This document shows, in pieces, positions 32,553 through 43,113 of a stretch of 64,000 bases of DNA. Each line of letters opens with the position of its first letter. Position 1 is the first letter of the stretch. The stretch is from Phytophthora sp. 'mugwort' (taxonomy: Eukaryota > Oomycota > Peronosporomycetes > Peronosporales > Peronosporaceae), in NCBI GenBank assembly GCA_033558025.1, contig JAUCEF010000013.1:4085001-4149000 (forward strand). Reading direction: 5' to 3'. A program made the translations under genes and the position numbers. The notes below the pieces were generated by a model. The model was given only the letters and a program-made list of their open reading frames with translations, was not told the DNA's origin and made no database searches.

Positions 32553-34586
32553 TTAACTCGCATTGACTCTCACGTGCATGGAAAGATGGCCACCATCGTT
32601 TGACCACGGGATCCACAGCACCAGCGAACCACCAGCTGACATAGGGACGCCAACTACACTTGGGCGCCAGCGATCCAAGTACATCACCTTATCCTGCAGC
32701 TGGCTGAGGTTTGCGCGATATTTTATCGTAGCTCCTGCTGGCACGCTCACTTTCGCGTAAACTTCACCACCCGAATGAATGACGACCGTCACGTCCTTCA
32801 TATCGGTGCTCTCGAAGAAAAGATTCATCATACCGTCACCTTTTTTCGTCCAAGTGCCGTAGCTGCCTTTGAATGCCTCGTCCATCGTCTTGAGTCCCAG
32901 CGCGTCGTACAGATCGCCGTCGTCAATCTCGCCGACGAAAGCCGTCGGTCCACACGTCGGCTGCACAAATTGCGACAACATCCAGGAAATTCCCGTTGGA
33001 TCCATGCCGCCCAGTATAATGAGCGCCATATTGGCTGCCTCCAGTGTATAATCCTCCTCAGCAACAGATTGACCCAAGTTGGTTCGGTTCGTCTCGAGGA
33101 GCTGGTCAACAATCACCGCAAATGCCCTCCTGATCAAGTCTCGGGTCTCAAAAGCAGCTTTGACGGTTTTATTGCGCAGTAGCTCGCGCATACAATGGTT
33201 CGTAGCTCTAGGGATGTCCAGCCGAACAAGAGACGACTCGCTCATCTTAATGCGAAGGTCATTGACACTGACGTTGTGGGTCGTGTTGCGAATCTCGCTT
33301 ACTGTGGCCATGATGTGGTCGGTGATGTTTTTAAGCTGGTATCCGCAAGTCGTGTTGGAGTCCAGGAGGTCCTGAAGCTCTTCAACAGTTGACTCCTCGG
33401 TAGAACTTATGGTGTTCGTGTTGGAGAGAAGAGCTAGTACATTGGTGGCGGAGGAGAGGAGTTGGTCGCCGTCCACGATAACGTACTTGACGATATTCTC
33501 GACAATGACATACACGATACTGGCGAACTGCACCTTTCCCGAAACTTCGATACCCAGGCAATTGGCGACAGCAATCGGCATGGCGAAGAGCACAACGTCG
33601 GACTGATAAGCGATGGCCAGCATCTCTTCCATCGTTCCCTGTGGCGCCGTCGTGCGCTGGAATCGGAGATAAAAGAGGAGGGACTTGATCACGCCGATGA
33701 TGTTGGCAGCGCAAAGAAAACTTTGCTTGGCGTTCTTGTAGGACGAAAACATAGCGCCAAAGATCCCCGCGGTCACCGTGTTGAACACTGCAGCCACGAC
33801 CGACGCAGTTTTACTTAGGACTTCTCCTGCGCAGTCGTCGTTCTGGGGGATACACTCTTCGTAGCAGTCGACGGGATACGCGATCGGACACTGCGCGAGG
33901 CAGCTCACGCCATTGGCGCTGTACCCCATAGGACAAGACTTACCAGTGCCGTAGAGTTCCCGCTTCCTGTAGCACGCTGAGTCGCTGGCATCGCCAATTG
34001 TTGGGCCGACCCAGTTCCGAATCCGATCCCCGTACCAGGCAGAACCCATTGTGTCCGTGAGAGCCTTCGTTGTCGCATTAATTCTCGTCCAGATGAGACC
34101 CAACTGATGGATTTCGCCTTGCGCGCGACCAAAGAATCCGCTGAGCTGAAACCCTTTCGGAGCTGTGACCGTGGACTTGTCGTCGGTCGCAGTCCCTGCC
34201 GAGACCGAGTTGCCCTTGTTCGTGCCGAATTTGAGGTAGAAAATTCGTGAATTGATCCCCTTCCGGGCCCAATGAACTTCCATCGAGGTAACGTACTCCC
34301 CGTCTTGGAGAGTGAGTGTGTGGTCCGTTCCGCCAGATCCGCCATGAAACAGCGTGAGCTCAGGCGGCGTCGCCACCCGCAGAGCGACTGCAATGATCCG
34401 CTCTTTGGCTGTGATCGTGATGGTGCTGGCAGTTCGTCCAAACGCGACCGACTCGACATCCGAGAATGCGACGCCGCTGGAGCCACCAAACGCTTTGCTC
34501 AGCTGAACGTCTTCCTCCAAGGTCGCACCATGAACACCGACGATGAACAGAAGCAGCAAAGTCTGCAGTATAGCAAATAACTGCAT
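32553..34586 (-). CDS. Secreted jacalin-domain protein
   Basis: An uninterrupted single-exon frame encodes 677 residues. The first 20 are a signal peptide (MQLFAILQTLLLLFIVGVHG). Residues about 28-180 form a jacalin-like lectin domain: SKAFGGSSGVAFSD at the start, LFHGGSGGTDHTLTLQDGEY in the middle, and GFQLSGFFGRAQGEIHQLGL at the end. A Cys-rich segment follows (ACYRKRELYGTGKSCPMGY, then CIPQNDDC), then a mostly helical middle with hydrophobic stretches around residues 290 and 370. The C-terminal domain is beta-rich (WTKKGDGMMNLFF, VVIHSGGEVYAKV, SLVLWIPWS). Many N-x-S/T sites suggest heavy N-glycosylation. Jacalin domains bind sugars, so a role at the cell wall or in host contact is plausible, but the function of the whole protein is unknown. 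Frameshifted and fragmentary paralogues lie on both sides. Confidence 0.85.
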   Translation of the reverse strand: MQLFAILQTLLLLFIVGVHGATLEEDVQLSKAFGGSSGVAFSDVESVAFGRTASTITITAKERIIAVALRVATPPELTLFHGGSGGTDHTLTLQDGEYVTSMEVHWARKGINSRIFYLKFGTNKGNSVSAGTATDDKSTVTAPKGFQLSGFFGRAQGEIHQLGLIWTRINATTKALTDTMGSAWYGDRIRNWVGPTIGDASDSACYRKRELYGTGKSCPMGYSANGVSCLAQCPIAYPVDCYEECIPQNDDCAGEVLSKTASVVAAVFNTVTAGIFGAMFSSYKNAKQSFLCAANIIGVIKSLLFYLRFQRTTAPQGTMEEMLAIAYQSDVVLFAMPIAVANCLGIEVSGKVQFASIVYVIVENIVKYVIVDGDQLLSSATNVLALLSNTNTISSTEESTVEELQDLLDSNTTCGYQLKNITDHIMATVSEIRNTTHNVSVNDLRIKMSESSLVRLDIPRATNHCMRELLRNKTVKAAFETRDLIRRAFAVIVDQLLETNRTNLGQSVAEEDYTLEAANMALIILGGMDPTGISWMLSQFVQPTCGPTAFVGEIDDGDLYDALGLKTMDEAFKGSYGTWTKKGDGMMNLFFESTDMKDVTVVIHSGGEVYAKVSVPAGATIKYRANLSQLQDKVMYLDRWRPSVVGVPMSAGGSLVLWIPWSNDGGHLSMHVRVNAS

Positions 34587-35779
34587 GAATTACGCCCTCT
34601 TAGATTCTCGCGCCAGTTAAACAATGCTATCACCGCCGCACGAGACCGTCAAACTATCCAGTCAGCTCCGTCATCCTGATAGTCGGTTCGAGTGATGGAG
34701 AAGGAAGTTTGAAGCTGTAGGATAGGAACTAGGATTTGGAGCGACAACAGCGTCTCGCCGTGGGTTGCGTACACCGAGAAAATGGACTTGAACGCCGGCT
34801 GCGTTTGGTACAGTATACAGAAACCCGTGACCAACTTCATCTTGAACGATGCGGCCTCAACCACCACAGTCTGATCACTTTGAGTACTAGTTCTGGTATT
34901 ACTAAGTAATACATGTACTCAAGTGCTCTAAAAAAACTTACAATAAATAAGCTTACTATTATTACATGTATGGATAGGTTACCAAACGAAATATTACGTG
35001 ATGGAGAAATCCCGATGGCGTCGCTAATACTGGTCTGCGATGCCAAACCATCTATTTCAATATTAGAATATGAATTATGCTGTAGGATAGGAGAATGACA
35101 CATTTACACCATGCAATGGGCCCCACCACGTGGTCTCTCCAATAACACCTGCGAGGTTACCCAAGGAATTCCTGGCACTCCGAGTCGGAGTCCGACGTCT
35201 CTACACGGCACCGCAGACATTCTTTGTCCATTATTAAGCTGATCTGGCCTTGCTGCGTTCGCCATAGTAAAATTCTTGCAACAGCGCGCATCGCTATAAA
35301 CGGGTATATTTTGCACAAAAGCGATCATCATACTATTATGCAGCTTGCCTTGCAGTACCAATATAACGAGGTGAAAAGGTCACCGGATTTGCGGGTCCTT
35401 ATGACCTCTCCGGTGACACTTCGGATGCCCTTCTTGTCTGATCTTAGGACTCGCGACGAGGGACATACACAATGACGTCGCCATCTTGACTGCTAGACAT
35501 CCTGGTGCACTTTTCTTTAAAAGTTCTGGTTCACGTGGATTAATCCCTCCCCCACAAGCAGGCCTCCTTAATTGCGGGAGTTCATGTTAAGCCTCGAGTC
35601 TGGTAATCAACATCGAGTCTTATCCATCTACCAAGCACCAAGGCTCTCTTCATACTCATATTTGCACTTTTTGGAGCTGCCTGCAGGTTTATAGACGCCG
35701 TTCCAAAGAGGGCACGACATCTTGTACGGCTTACAAGTCATCGAACGACACCCAAAGACGTCCGCTGTAGTTTCTGTGG
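34587..35779. other. Upstream region of the jacalin genes
   Basis: This is the 5' side of the intact jacalin gene. No long frames have recognisable content. GTCACCGGA near 35388 and TCCGGTGAC near 35410 form a 9-bp stem. Part of it, beyond about 35000, could belong to the inserted hAT remnant, but no termini were found. Confidence 0.35.
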
Positions 35780-36475
35780 CTTGTTTGCTTAAAGTTTGGG
35801 CGCGAGGAAAAGGCGAGCGCTAAACGGAGAAGAGCCAAAAAGGTGCACTATTCGTTTTCCCATTCGTGTGGATGGCTATCGAAGGCACCACGAGGTGGTT
35901 CACGGCAAAATTTGGTCGGAGTACAGCACCTTGTCACCGGAGGACAAACTCATTTTTTTCTTAGCGTACGGCACCTGCAAACACGATGCTCGCGCAACTT
36001 GACACGGAGAGAGCAGTCGAGATTAAATTAAAAGGTGCATTATCGATAAAATCATCGGTGTCATTGAGCACCACTTACGTCTTGAAGAGGCTGGATGGAC
36101 ACCCGAGCGTATCGAAGCTATTGAAAACGAACATCAAGAGCTTATTCTATCAGCTCGAAACGATGGAGGCCTGCGTCAGGCATTAGAGGCGTGCACTGAT
36201 GCGACCACCGGATTTCAGGCAGATGGATGCTGGTCGGCGGACGTTTTGCAATATTCCAGCAATTCTGCGGGACGCTTGTCACTGTGTTTCCGAACACAGC
36301 GACAGTCGAATCGGACTTCTCTGTTATAGGTTGGGAGAGAAACGAGTACAGGCAGTCGCTGTCAGACTTCTCACTGGAATGCAATCTTCACTCGAAGCAG
36401 TTCGACCTCCTCTTTGCGTTCGACAGTAATCTTGAGCAAGAAAACGGCGAAGTTGAGGCTGAAAGTCTGGGGTAG
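35780..36475 (+). pseudogene. hAT-like element with internal deletion
   Basis: The N-terminal part reads, over two frames, KRCTIRFPIRVDGYRRHHEV then KIWSEYSTLSPEDKLIFF, near 35835-35965. This is followed by a helical segment (EAGWTPERIEAIENEHQEL, about 36090). It then jumps to the C-terminal dimerisation region: FCGTLVTVFPNTATVESDF, GWERNEYRQSLSDFSLE and LHSKQFDLL (36240-36415). The catalytic middle is missing, so N- and C-terminal ends of the transposase have been brought together by a deletion. It lies between the two divergent jacalin-family copies. Confidence 0.6.
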
Positions 36476-36601
36476 CAACCAAATCAGTTCATTTATCCTA
36501 TTTTCACCATACCTTTCATATCCCTAACCTTACCTTTTCTAAGACGGTCTTTCATACCGCAATTAGCTTAATAACGCTGGGTGCGGGAATTCCCTCAAAT
36601 A

Positions 36602-38662
36602 ATGAGGCTTGCCCACAAGTCAACAAGTGCTGTTGCCGTCATGGTCGGTTGGATGGTGTGGAAGGTAGCGACGATCCTTTCACTTCTCGCTGGTCATAGA
36701 GTTGCCTTCTGCTACGAAGATGTTCAGTTGAGCGAGACGTTCGGAGAAGGTACCAACGGTGTCGCATTCTTGGACATTTCAGGGTCAGGTTAGGTCAATT
36801 ACTCAGTTTTGTGACAGTCCGCGGGGGTGAACGCGTCGACCAAGTGACTCTGCGTCTAGCGTCACCCAGTGAGGCAACTGGACTCACGGAGGCTCGGGCG
36901 GATCGGACAACATTTTAATATTTGGCAAGGGCGAGTACGTCAAGTCGATGGAAATCCACGTAGCCAAGAAGAGCGGCTCGAAACGGGTCGTGTTACCTGA
37001 GACTCTTAACTAATGCAGGCAACTCTGTCGGGGCCGGGTAAAAGACAGACGAGAGCACGGCGGTCAATGCACCAGAAGGTTTCCAGCTCAGCGGGTTCTT
37101 CGGTCGAACGGGGACGGAGGTGTACGAATTGGGAGCCATTTGGACGAGGCTCAACGTTACGCACTTGTCACTCACGGACGACATGGGCTCGGAATGGTAC
37201 GGCAAGAAGATCAGAAACTGGGGCCTACGATCGGTGGTGCGGTTGACTCGGCTTGTTATCGGAAGTCAGAGCCCTTCAGTAGTTCATACGTCTGTCCTCT
37301 TGGCTACAACAAGACGGAGACCTATTGCATCGCGCAGTCCGCTGTCATACCCGGTCAGATGCGGGCTAGAGTGTCTCCCACAAAACGACGATTGTATGTT
37401 CGAGATTCTCCAGAAAACGGCACCTGTCGTGTCTGTGGTTTTTAATACGGCAACTGCAGGCGTGTTTGGCGAAGTCAAAGCCGCGTACAAGGCTGCACAC
37501 CAGATGTACATGTGTGCTGCGAGTATCATCGGTGTGCTCAAATCTCTCATCTATTACCTGAGATTCCAACAAATCACCGCCCCGCAAGGTTCGGTCGAGG
37601 AACTGCTTGCCGTGGCGTACCAGACCGACGTCGTCGTCATCGACTTGCCGATCGCAGTCTGCACTTGTCTCGGCCTCCCTGTTTCGTTCAGTGCAAGAGT
37701 CGCAGGCGTCGTGATCGCGATCGTCGAGAATACTGTCAAGCAGGTGATCATCAACGGCGACCAAATCCTATCATCCGCGACGGACCTGATGACGTTTCTC
37801 CGCAATGTCAGCGCACTCACACGGACGACTCGAGTGTGGTCGAAATCCAGGACTTCCTCGACGCCAACACGACCTGTGGGTTCCAGTTAAAGAGCCTCAC
37901 GGACCGTATCAACAACAACATCGAGAGTATCCGCAACGTGACACCCAGTGCCACGAACGAGGATGTCCGAGTGACCTTGAGTATGTCTCAACTTGTGCAG
38001 ACCGAGGTCGCCGTTGTCACGACCAACATGGGCGAAGTTTTGCGCAACAAGACGGCGGAGGCCGCGTCCCAGACCAGCGCTTCGCAAGACGATGGACGTG
38101 ATTATTGACCAGTTGATTGACACGAAAACAACGGACATGGGAGCTTCTGTTGTGAAAAAACGCAACGACCCTCGAGTCTGCAAACTTGGGACTCATTGTA
38201 TTCTCAGAACTGGATCCGACGGGTATTCTCTGGATGGTTCCCCAATTTGTTCAGCCGACGTGTGGACCGACATCCTTTATTGGTGTGGTCGGTGACGGCA
38301 CCTTGCTCGATGCCCCGGGCCTTACCATCGTGGACGAAGCCTTTGAGGGAAGTTACGGGGCCTGGACGAAGGAAGGTGACGGCATGGTGAATGTCAAGTT
38401 CCAAAACATCGACGCCAAGGACGTGACAGTTGTGATCCATTCAGGTGGCAGCCAATATGCTCAAGTGAAGGTGGCGTCGGGCGAGACGACAGCCTGGAAT
38501 GCCACAATAGCCGAACTGCAAGACAAGACCATGTATCTGGATAGATGGCGGCCAAATCTAATAAGAATTCCAAGGTCAGGTGGCGGTTCGCTGGTGCTGT
38601 GGATACCGCGATCCTCCAAGGGCGACCACTTGGCTCTCAATGTCCGAATCAACGCAACTTAG
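36602..38662 (+). pseudogene. Second jacalin-family copy, frameshifted
   Basis: The ATG at 36602 opens a signal-like segment and then YEDVQLSETFGEGTNGVAFLD, matching the start of the intact gene. The frame breaks near 36790. Further homologous blocks follow in changing frames: KGFQLSGFFGR-like near 37080, YELGAIWTRLNVTHLSLTDD (37120), then GLECLPQNDDCMFEILQKTA. SIIGVLKSLIYYLRFQQITA follows, then NTTCGFQLKSLTDR near 37870. The C-terminal 158 residues are open from 38186 to 38662 (WMVPQFVQPTCGP, AWTKEGDGMVNVKF, LYLDRWRP-like, SLVLWIPRSS). At least six frame changes or stops separate these. It is divergent to the intact gene and is a clear pseudogene unless assembly errors are responsible. Confidence 0.8.
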
Positions 38663-38914
38663 GCACGCGTTACTTCTCTAAGTACAAGTACTAATAACAC
38701 ATTTTAGCAGATACATTGCTCATTATCGCGCCAAGAAACTCCGCAAAATTTTGGTCGAAATCAAGTAAAAAATACATGTGTCATAATTGATACTGAAATA
38801 CAGTACTACAATTGACGCAGGTAAGCGTCCTGGGATTTATTTTTCCGACGATGTGATTGGGTAAGGTACATAGTACCAACATTATAGTTTTCGTGGTTTA
38901 CACCTTTGCCCGGC

Positions 38915-39257
38915 CAAACTCGGAATAGCCAGCAAGCAAAGTCGGAAGTTACGAAAAGGAAAATTTTGAGTTACGTTGGGATTTCTGGAGCGTGCAGCAC
39001 AGGTTAGCACGCACTGCATGACGCTTACGTTGGTGTCACAGATGGAGCTGCACTGTCGCAATGCTGTCGTAGACGGTACGAACTTGCTGGGCATGTACTA
39101 CTACATGAGCGCTGCGCTACTTCGGAGTTTGGTTGAGGGAATTCTGGCCTAGCTTGCAGATTTTCTAGCTAAAGTGAAAATTTCAGTGTAACCCAACGTA
39201 ACTCAAAATTTATCTTTTCGTAACTTCCGACTTTGCCTGCTGGCTATTCCGAGTTTG
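38915..39257. mobile_element. MITE-like foldback element with about 65-bp terminal inverted repeats
   Basis: CAAACTCGGAATAGCCAGCA at 38915 onward is mirrored by the complement ending at 39257. Pairing continues through CAAAGTCGGAAGTTACGAAA and TTTTGAGTTACGTTGGG with a few mismatches. The 343-bp segment has no coding content. A weaker extension of the pairing (TACACC near 38902 and GGTGTA near 39262) suggests the true ends are slightly further out. No clean target duplication could be fixed, so the superfamily is unknown. Confidence 0.65.
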
Positions 39258-40789
39258 CGGTGTAGAACGCCAGTTCTAAAACACCAGATTTTGGTGTGCC
39301 ACCCAGAGAGCACTTGAGACTGTGGCAAACACCGTGATTATACCGCACCAATTAGAGTTATGGAGATAACCACCTCTAACGTTAGTGGAGCAAAAGCCGA
39401 ACTTAATAGACATTTTTTCAGGAGGGCCAGTTTTCTCTCGTGGGGTGGTTCACACAAGTGTCGACTGGAGCCAATAGCGGCGATGGAAGAGCTCGCGCGC
39501 GTCAATCTCTGCGGGGCGGAGGGCGGCGAAGCTGCTGGCGCAGTGACTCCGAGAGCGGCAGTGCCTGGAGCGGAGAGAGTGACTCGAAAGAATACGAGGT
39601 GATTGTGTCGTCTTGCGAGGGCGACTGATTCCCTAGTGATGATGAGTCGCTTGTGAGGACACAAGCATCAATTCGTTTGGCGCTTATCTTCAGGAGGAAA
39701 TCCGGTCTCTTGTAGCAGCGGATCCTTGCCCGTCACACTGCCTACGTAGAAAAAGAAGCTGTTGGGCGACTTTATCTGCACCGCATCGCAAATTACCAAT
39801 TCTGGGTGAAACCAGGGCATCTTGGTGGCGTTAGTCGTGCTGCGCAAGGCCACGGCAGTGGTCGCAGCGGGAAGGGAGAAGACAAGCCTTCTTCTTCAAT
39901 CTGCTGTAGGGTCTTCTGATGCAGAGTAGAACACCGGGAGTGTATCATGCGATGTTGCTGGCCAACCGAAGATAGGAGAGTGCACAGGAAGCGAGCTCGC
40001 AAGGTTTCAAAGTAGACGAGTCGGATAGGCTCAATCATATTGATTCACGCGTCGACATTACTACTTTCAACAGTCAAACAAAACGATCCTCTCGTTTTTT
40101 GGATTATTACACTGCCGAAACAAATGGGACCTTGCACTCCAAAATTAGAAAGGGAAACAGCCCAGTTAGCACGCGGAAGTCGGCACTTTCACTTCCTTGG
40201 GCGAAAACGATTCGACTGACCCAACAATATTTTTGCGATCCGGTGTTAGCTTGGGGAAGGATAATTTTCCGGGGGCCTGCCACACTGCCGATATGCTCTG
40301 CAATGAGCGCTAAGGCACCTAAAACGAAACAGGAAATGCCCCTCTTTGCGTCGGTGTGCTCAAATCGCAAATCGTACTTAGGTTAGGTAGAGTACGAGTG
40401 TTTGACGAGGTCTCATTTGTCCCAACCATGCAAAGCGATACCGCAGATACCGGGATGTTGTTGTTGCCGCTGGGGCAGTTATCTCCGCTGTTGCCGTACA
40501 TGTTCTCCAAGTCGTAGGTGGCCGTGGTGACGAATTTGACGGTGTCCTCTAGAGTATGTTGCTCGTTCTGAGGCGGGTTCGGTGTATGAATCTGATTCTG
40601 ATGGGCGCGCAGCGTCTGCTCATAGTCGTTCGCCAGCAGCACTCGCACGAACGCATCCTTATTTTGGAGGCGGGGATTTGTCGTGAGCTGGCGCTGCGTA
40701 ATCCCGCGCATGAGCTATATGACTGACCAGTCCTTGTAGTCGTCCGGGCGCGCCGTGGAGCCGCGGCCGTCGTCCTTGACCGTTGTGTG
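39258..40789. other. Unassigned; minus-strand frames without recognised family
   Basis: Minus-strand frames at 39668-39853 (ends FPPEDKRQTN) and 40319-40711 look protein-like in composition. The second one contains NDYEQTLRAHQNQIHTPN and FVTTATYDLENMYGN. I recognise neither. They may be the accessory DNA-binding frame of the adjacent Harbinger relic, which such elements often carry, but nothing in the sequence proves it. Confidence 0.3.
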
Positions 40790-41800
40790 GGCAGTCGTAC
40801 TTACTTGCCTCCGCCGCTGTCGTCACCATGGTGACCAATGCAGCATTCGAGCACCCCGCTCAGACATCGGCACCTTCCGCACGACCACTTTTAAACAAGA
40901 CATGCAAGCGGAGGAGACAGTTTGTTAAAAAAAAAAGTCGATGTGCGATTAGGAACCGTTCGGCTCGTCTGTCAAACGATATACGAACGCATATGGACAA
41001 TACCTGGCCGCCAACGCCAAGCACAATCTGATCAAGCGAGTCACGTCCACCACGATGCCCATATCACAAGGCGGAACGATAGATCAAGCCGCCATGGTGA
41101 TGGGTACTTACCGGATAAGGTTTGTCAGCTACATTAAAGAGACGCTGGAGGTGCTAAGCAAATTGTCGCGGATGCTGGTTGTAATGCCGGCGGCGGACGA
41201 GGTAGTCAGTATTGAGGAAGTATTCTACAGCTTCTTCGGTTTCCCGGTCGTGGTTAGTGCTATCGATGGGACGCTAGTTGCTATTCCTCGTCCTCTAGAT
41301 TTCGTAAGCTTTTTTCCAGAAAACCTATGACGCTGTTAACGTACAGGCGATCGTGGGAATCATGATCGGTTTTGTTTGTTTTCAGTATGAGCAGGGTCTA
41401 GTAACGATCAGTCTCTGTGGAACGAATCCCGGCTAAAGAAACGGTGGGTTTGTATACTATGTTGGTCTGTGTATGATATATGTTCTCTGATCCATTCTTT
41501 GCTACGATGTTGTATACAGCGTACGTTCCACCCCGGGGAAAAATTTAACGTTAATTATAAGATTTGGCGTCACTTGTTGACTGTTGCTGGAGTTAGATAC
41601 TGTCGGTGATTGCCGCAAGGCTGTCTACACTCGGTAGAGCGTGGTTTTGGTAGGTTAAGGAAATCGGTTTAGAATACTACTCGACAAACCCAAGCAGAAG
41701 ACCCTAGTAGAATCTGCAATGCGATCATGGAGTTTGTACATCTTCACAACCTTCTCATTCTAATTAACGACACTTACAACGTCGAAGGAAGAATCCCATG
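40790..41800 (+). pseudogene. PIF/Harbinger transposase, decayed (copy 2)
   Basis: Frames between 40920 and 41330 read RLVCQTIYERIW, then WPPTPSTI, then GTIDQAAMVMGTYRIRFVSY and KETLEVLSK. The catalytic start is GFPVVVSAIDGTLVAIPRP near 41240-41300, with the first Asp. After a frame change it continues VNVQAIVGIMI, and later VERGFGRLRKS near 41630-41660 and EFVHLHNLLILINDTYNVEG near 41730. This is the HARBI1 type of PIF/Harbinger nuclease, a different subfamily from copy 1. The block with the second Asp is not recognisable and stops are frequent. Confidence 0.65.
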
Positions 41801-42767
41801 CTAGATGATTCGCAATGCGTTCCAAAGCCTCGTTCGATCAGGAACAGCCAATGCCAAACTTACAGGGCATCGCAAAACGTGGTGGTCTAGCCGACATGTT
41901 CATCACTGAATCATAACCCTACGAATAGAACCCCAATATGACCTTCTGTACTAATGTTTTTCCAATCACTACTGCGCCGGATAACTGGACGTTTTATAGT
42001 CGCTCCAATGGCGCTGTAATAACTTCAATTGGAATTCTTGTAGCCGACGCGCCTCTTTGGGGTGTTCCTGCAATACCGCTGCCAATGCTGATATGTCACA
42101 CTGCAAACCTGAGTCCATGAAAGCTGCTGTGGTGTCCATGTCTGTTTGAATGGCAGTTGCTAGCTAGGCAAACGACGGCGATTTTTGCTTTGGTTTGGAT
42201 GGCGAACTGTCCGTAACACTACAGTAAAAAGTGTAATTGGTGTGGGCCACGGTATTTGTGCCCACAGTAATTGCACCATTATTATAGAATTAGCTTAAAA
42301 TTAGTGGACCACATACATATTGTGAAATCGTGCCACTACAGACATTACAGCGGGCGCACAGGGCGGCGGCGTGTCGGCAGATCTCCAGAAGTGACCCACA
42401 TGGCCACGACTTCTCGAGGGTCTCAATAGAAGCGAAGCAGGATCAGCTCGCTGGTGCAGCCAATAGATAGCCGCCAAAATGTCAAGATGATGTGGTACGG
42501 ACCCGAAAGGGCAGCCGGCAGGCTGCCCGGCTCTTATCAGCGGGTCGTGAGCTGCTCAAGTCAAACTTCGGCGCAACAAGGTATGTACGAGTCTTTACAT
42601 AGGGCAGTACTAACTCTACAATTATGCTACTATGATGTATGTTTGGCCAGCACAAGGAAGGAAATAAATCGAATTAAATATACTCACAATATCCTCTTAC
42701 ATTTCGAAGATTGAGTTACAGTCGTATCTCTTCAATAACGTCGTCAGAATCCTCGTCGTCAGAATCC
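41801..42767. other. No recognisable gene
   Basis: Only short frames lie between the Harbinger relic and the LINE insertion. GGGCCACGG and GTGCCCACAG near 42245 give a weak local palindrome. Nothing can be assigned. Confidence 0.4.
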
Positions 42768-42784
42768 TCTGCGTCGTTCAGCAG
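42768..42784. repeat. LINE target-site duplication, left copy
   Basis: TCTGCGTCGTTCAGCAG, identical to 50180-50196. The bases on either side differ, so the duplication is exactly 17 bp. Confidence 0.9.
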
Positions 42785-43113
42785 TTTGCAATTTGCCGGC
42801 TACCCCACAAGTGCACATAGACAGGCCCATACCTGCTACTACGCTTTCAAGCTTCGGTCCCTCCAGTCCCGTGTTGTCGTTTCTCCACCTCAGCCTAACT
42901 GTCGTGCTGTCGCCTCACCTGACTATCGGACCTTAAGACCCCGCCCCGCGCCGCGACACCACCACCACGCTAAGCCGTCGTGCTGCCGCCGCCGAAGAAC
43001 TAAGTCGTCGCGACTCCCAATCGAGCCGCTCCCTTGAAGCTGTTGCCGAGTTTGCGCCTGTGGCCCTAGGAGGTCAGAGGAGTGCGGCCTAGCCCTACCG
43101 TAAAGGGGGGAAC

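Noticed and set aside
32828..34489. Open frames on both strands inside the jacalin gene (for example 33905-34489 minus in another frame, 33462-33818 plus)
   Set aside because: They lack any motif and are shadows of the 677-residue frame, which has a signal peptide and a recognisable domain.
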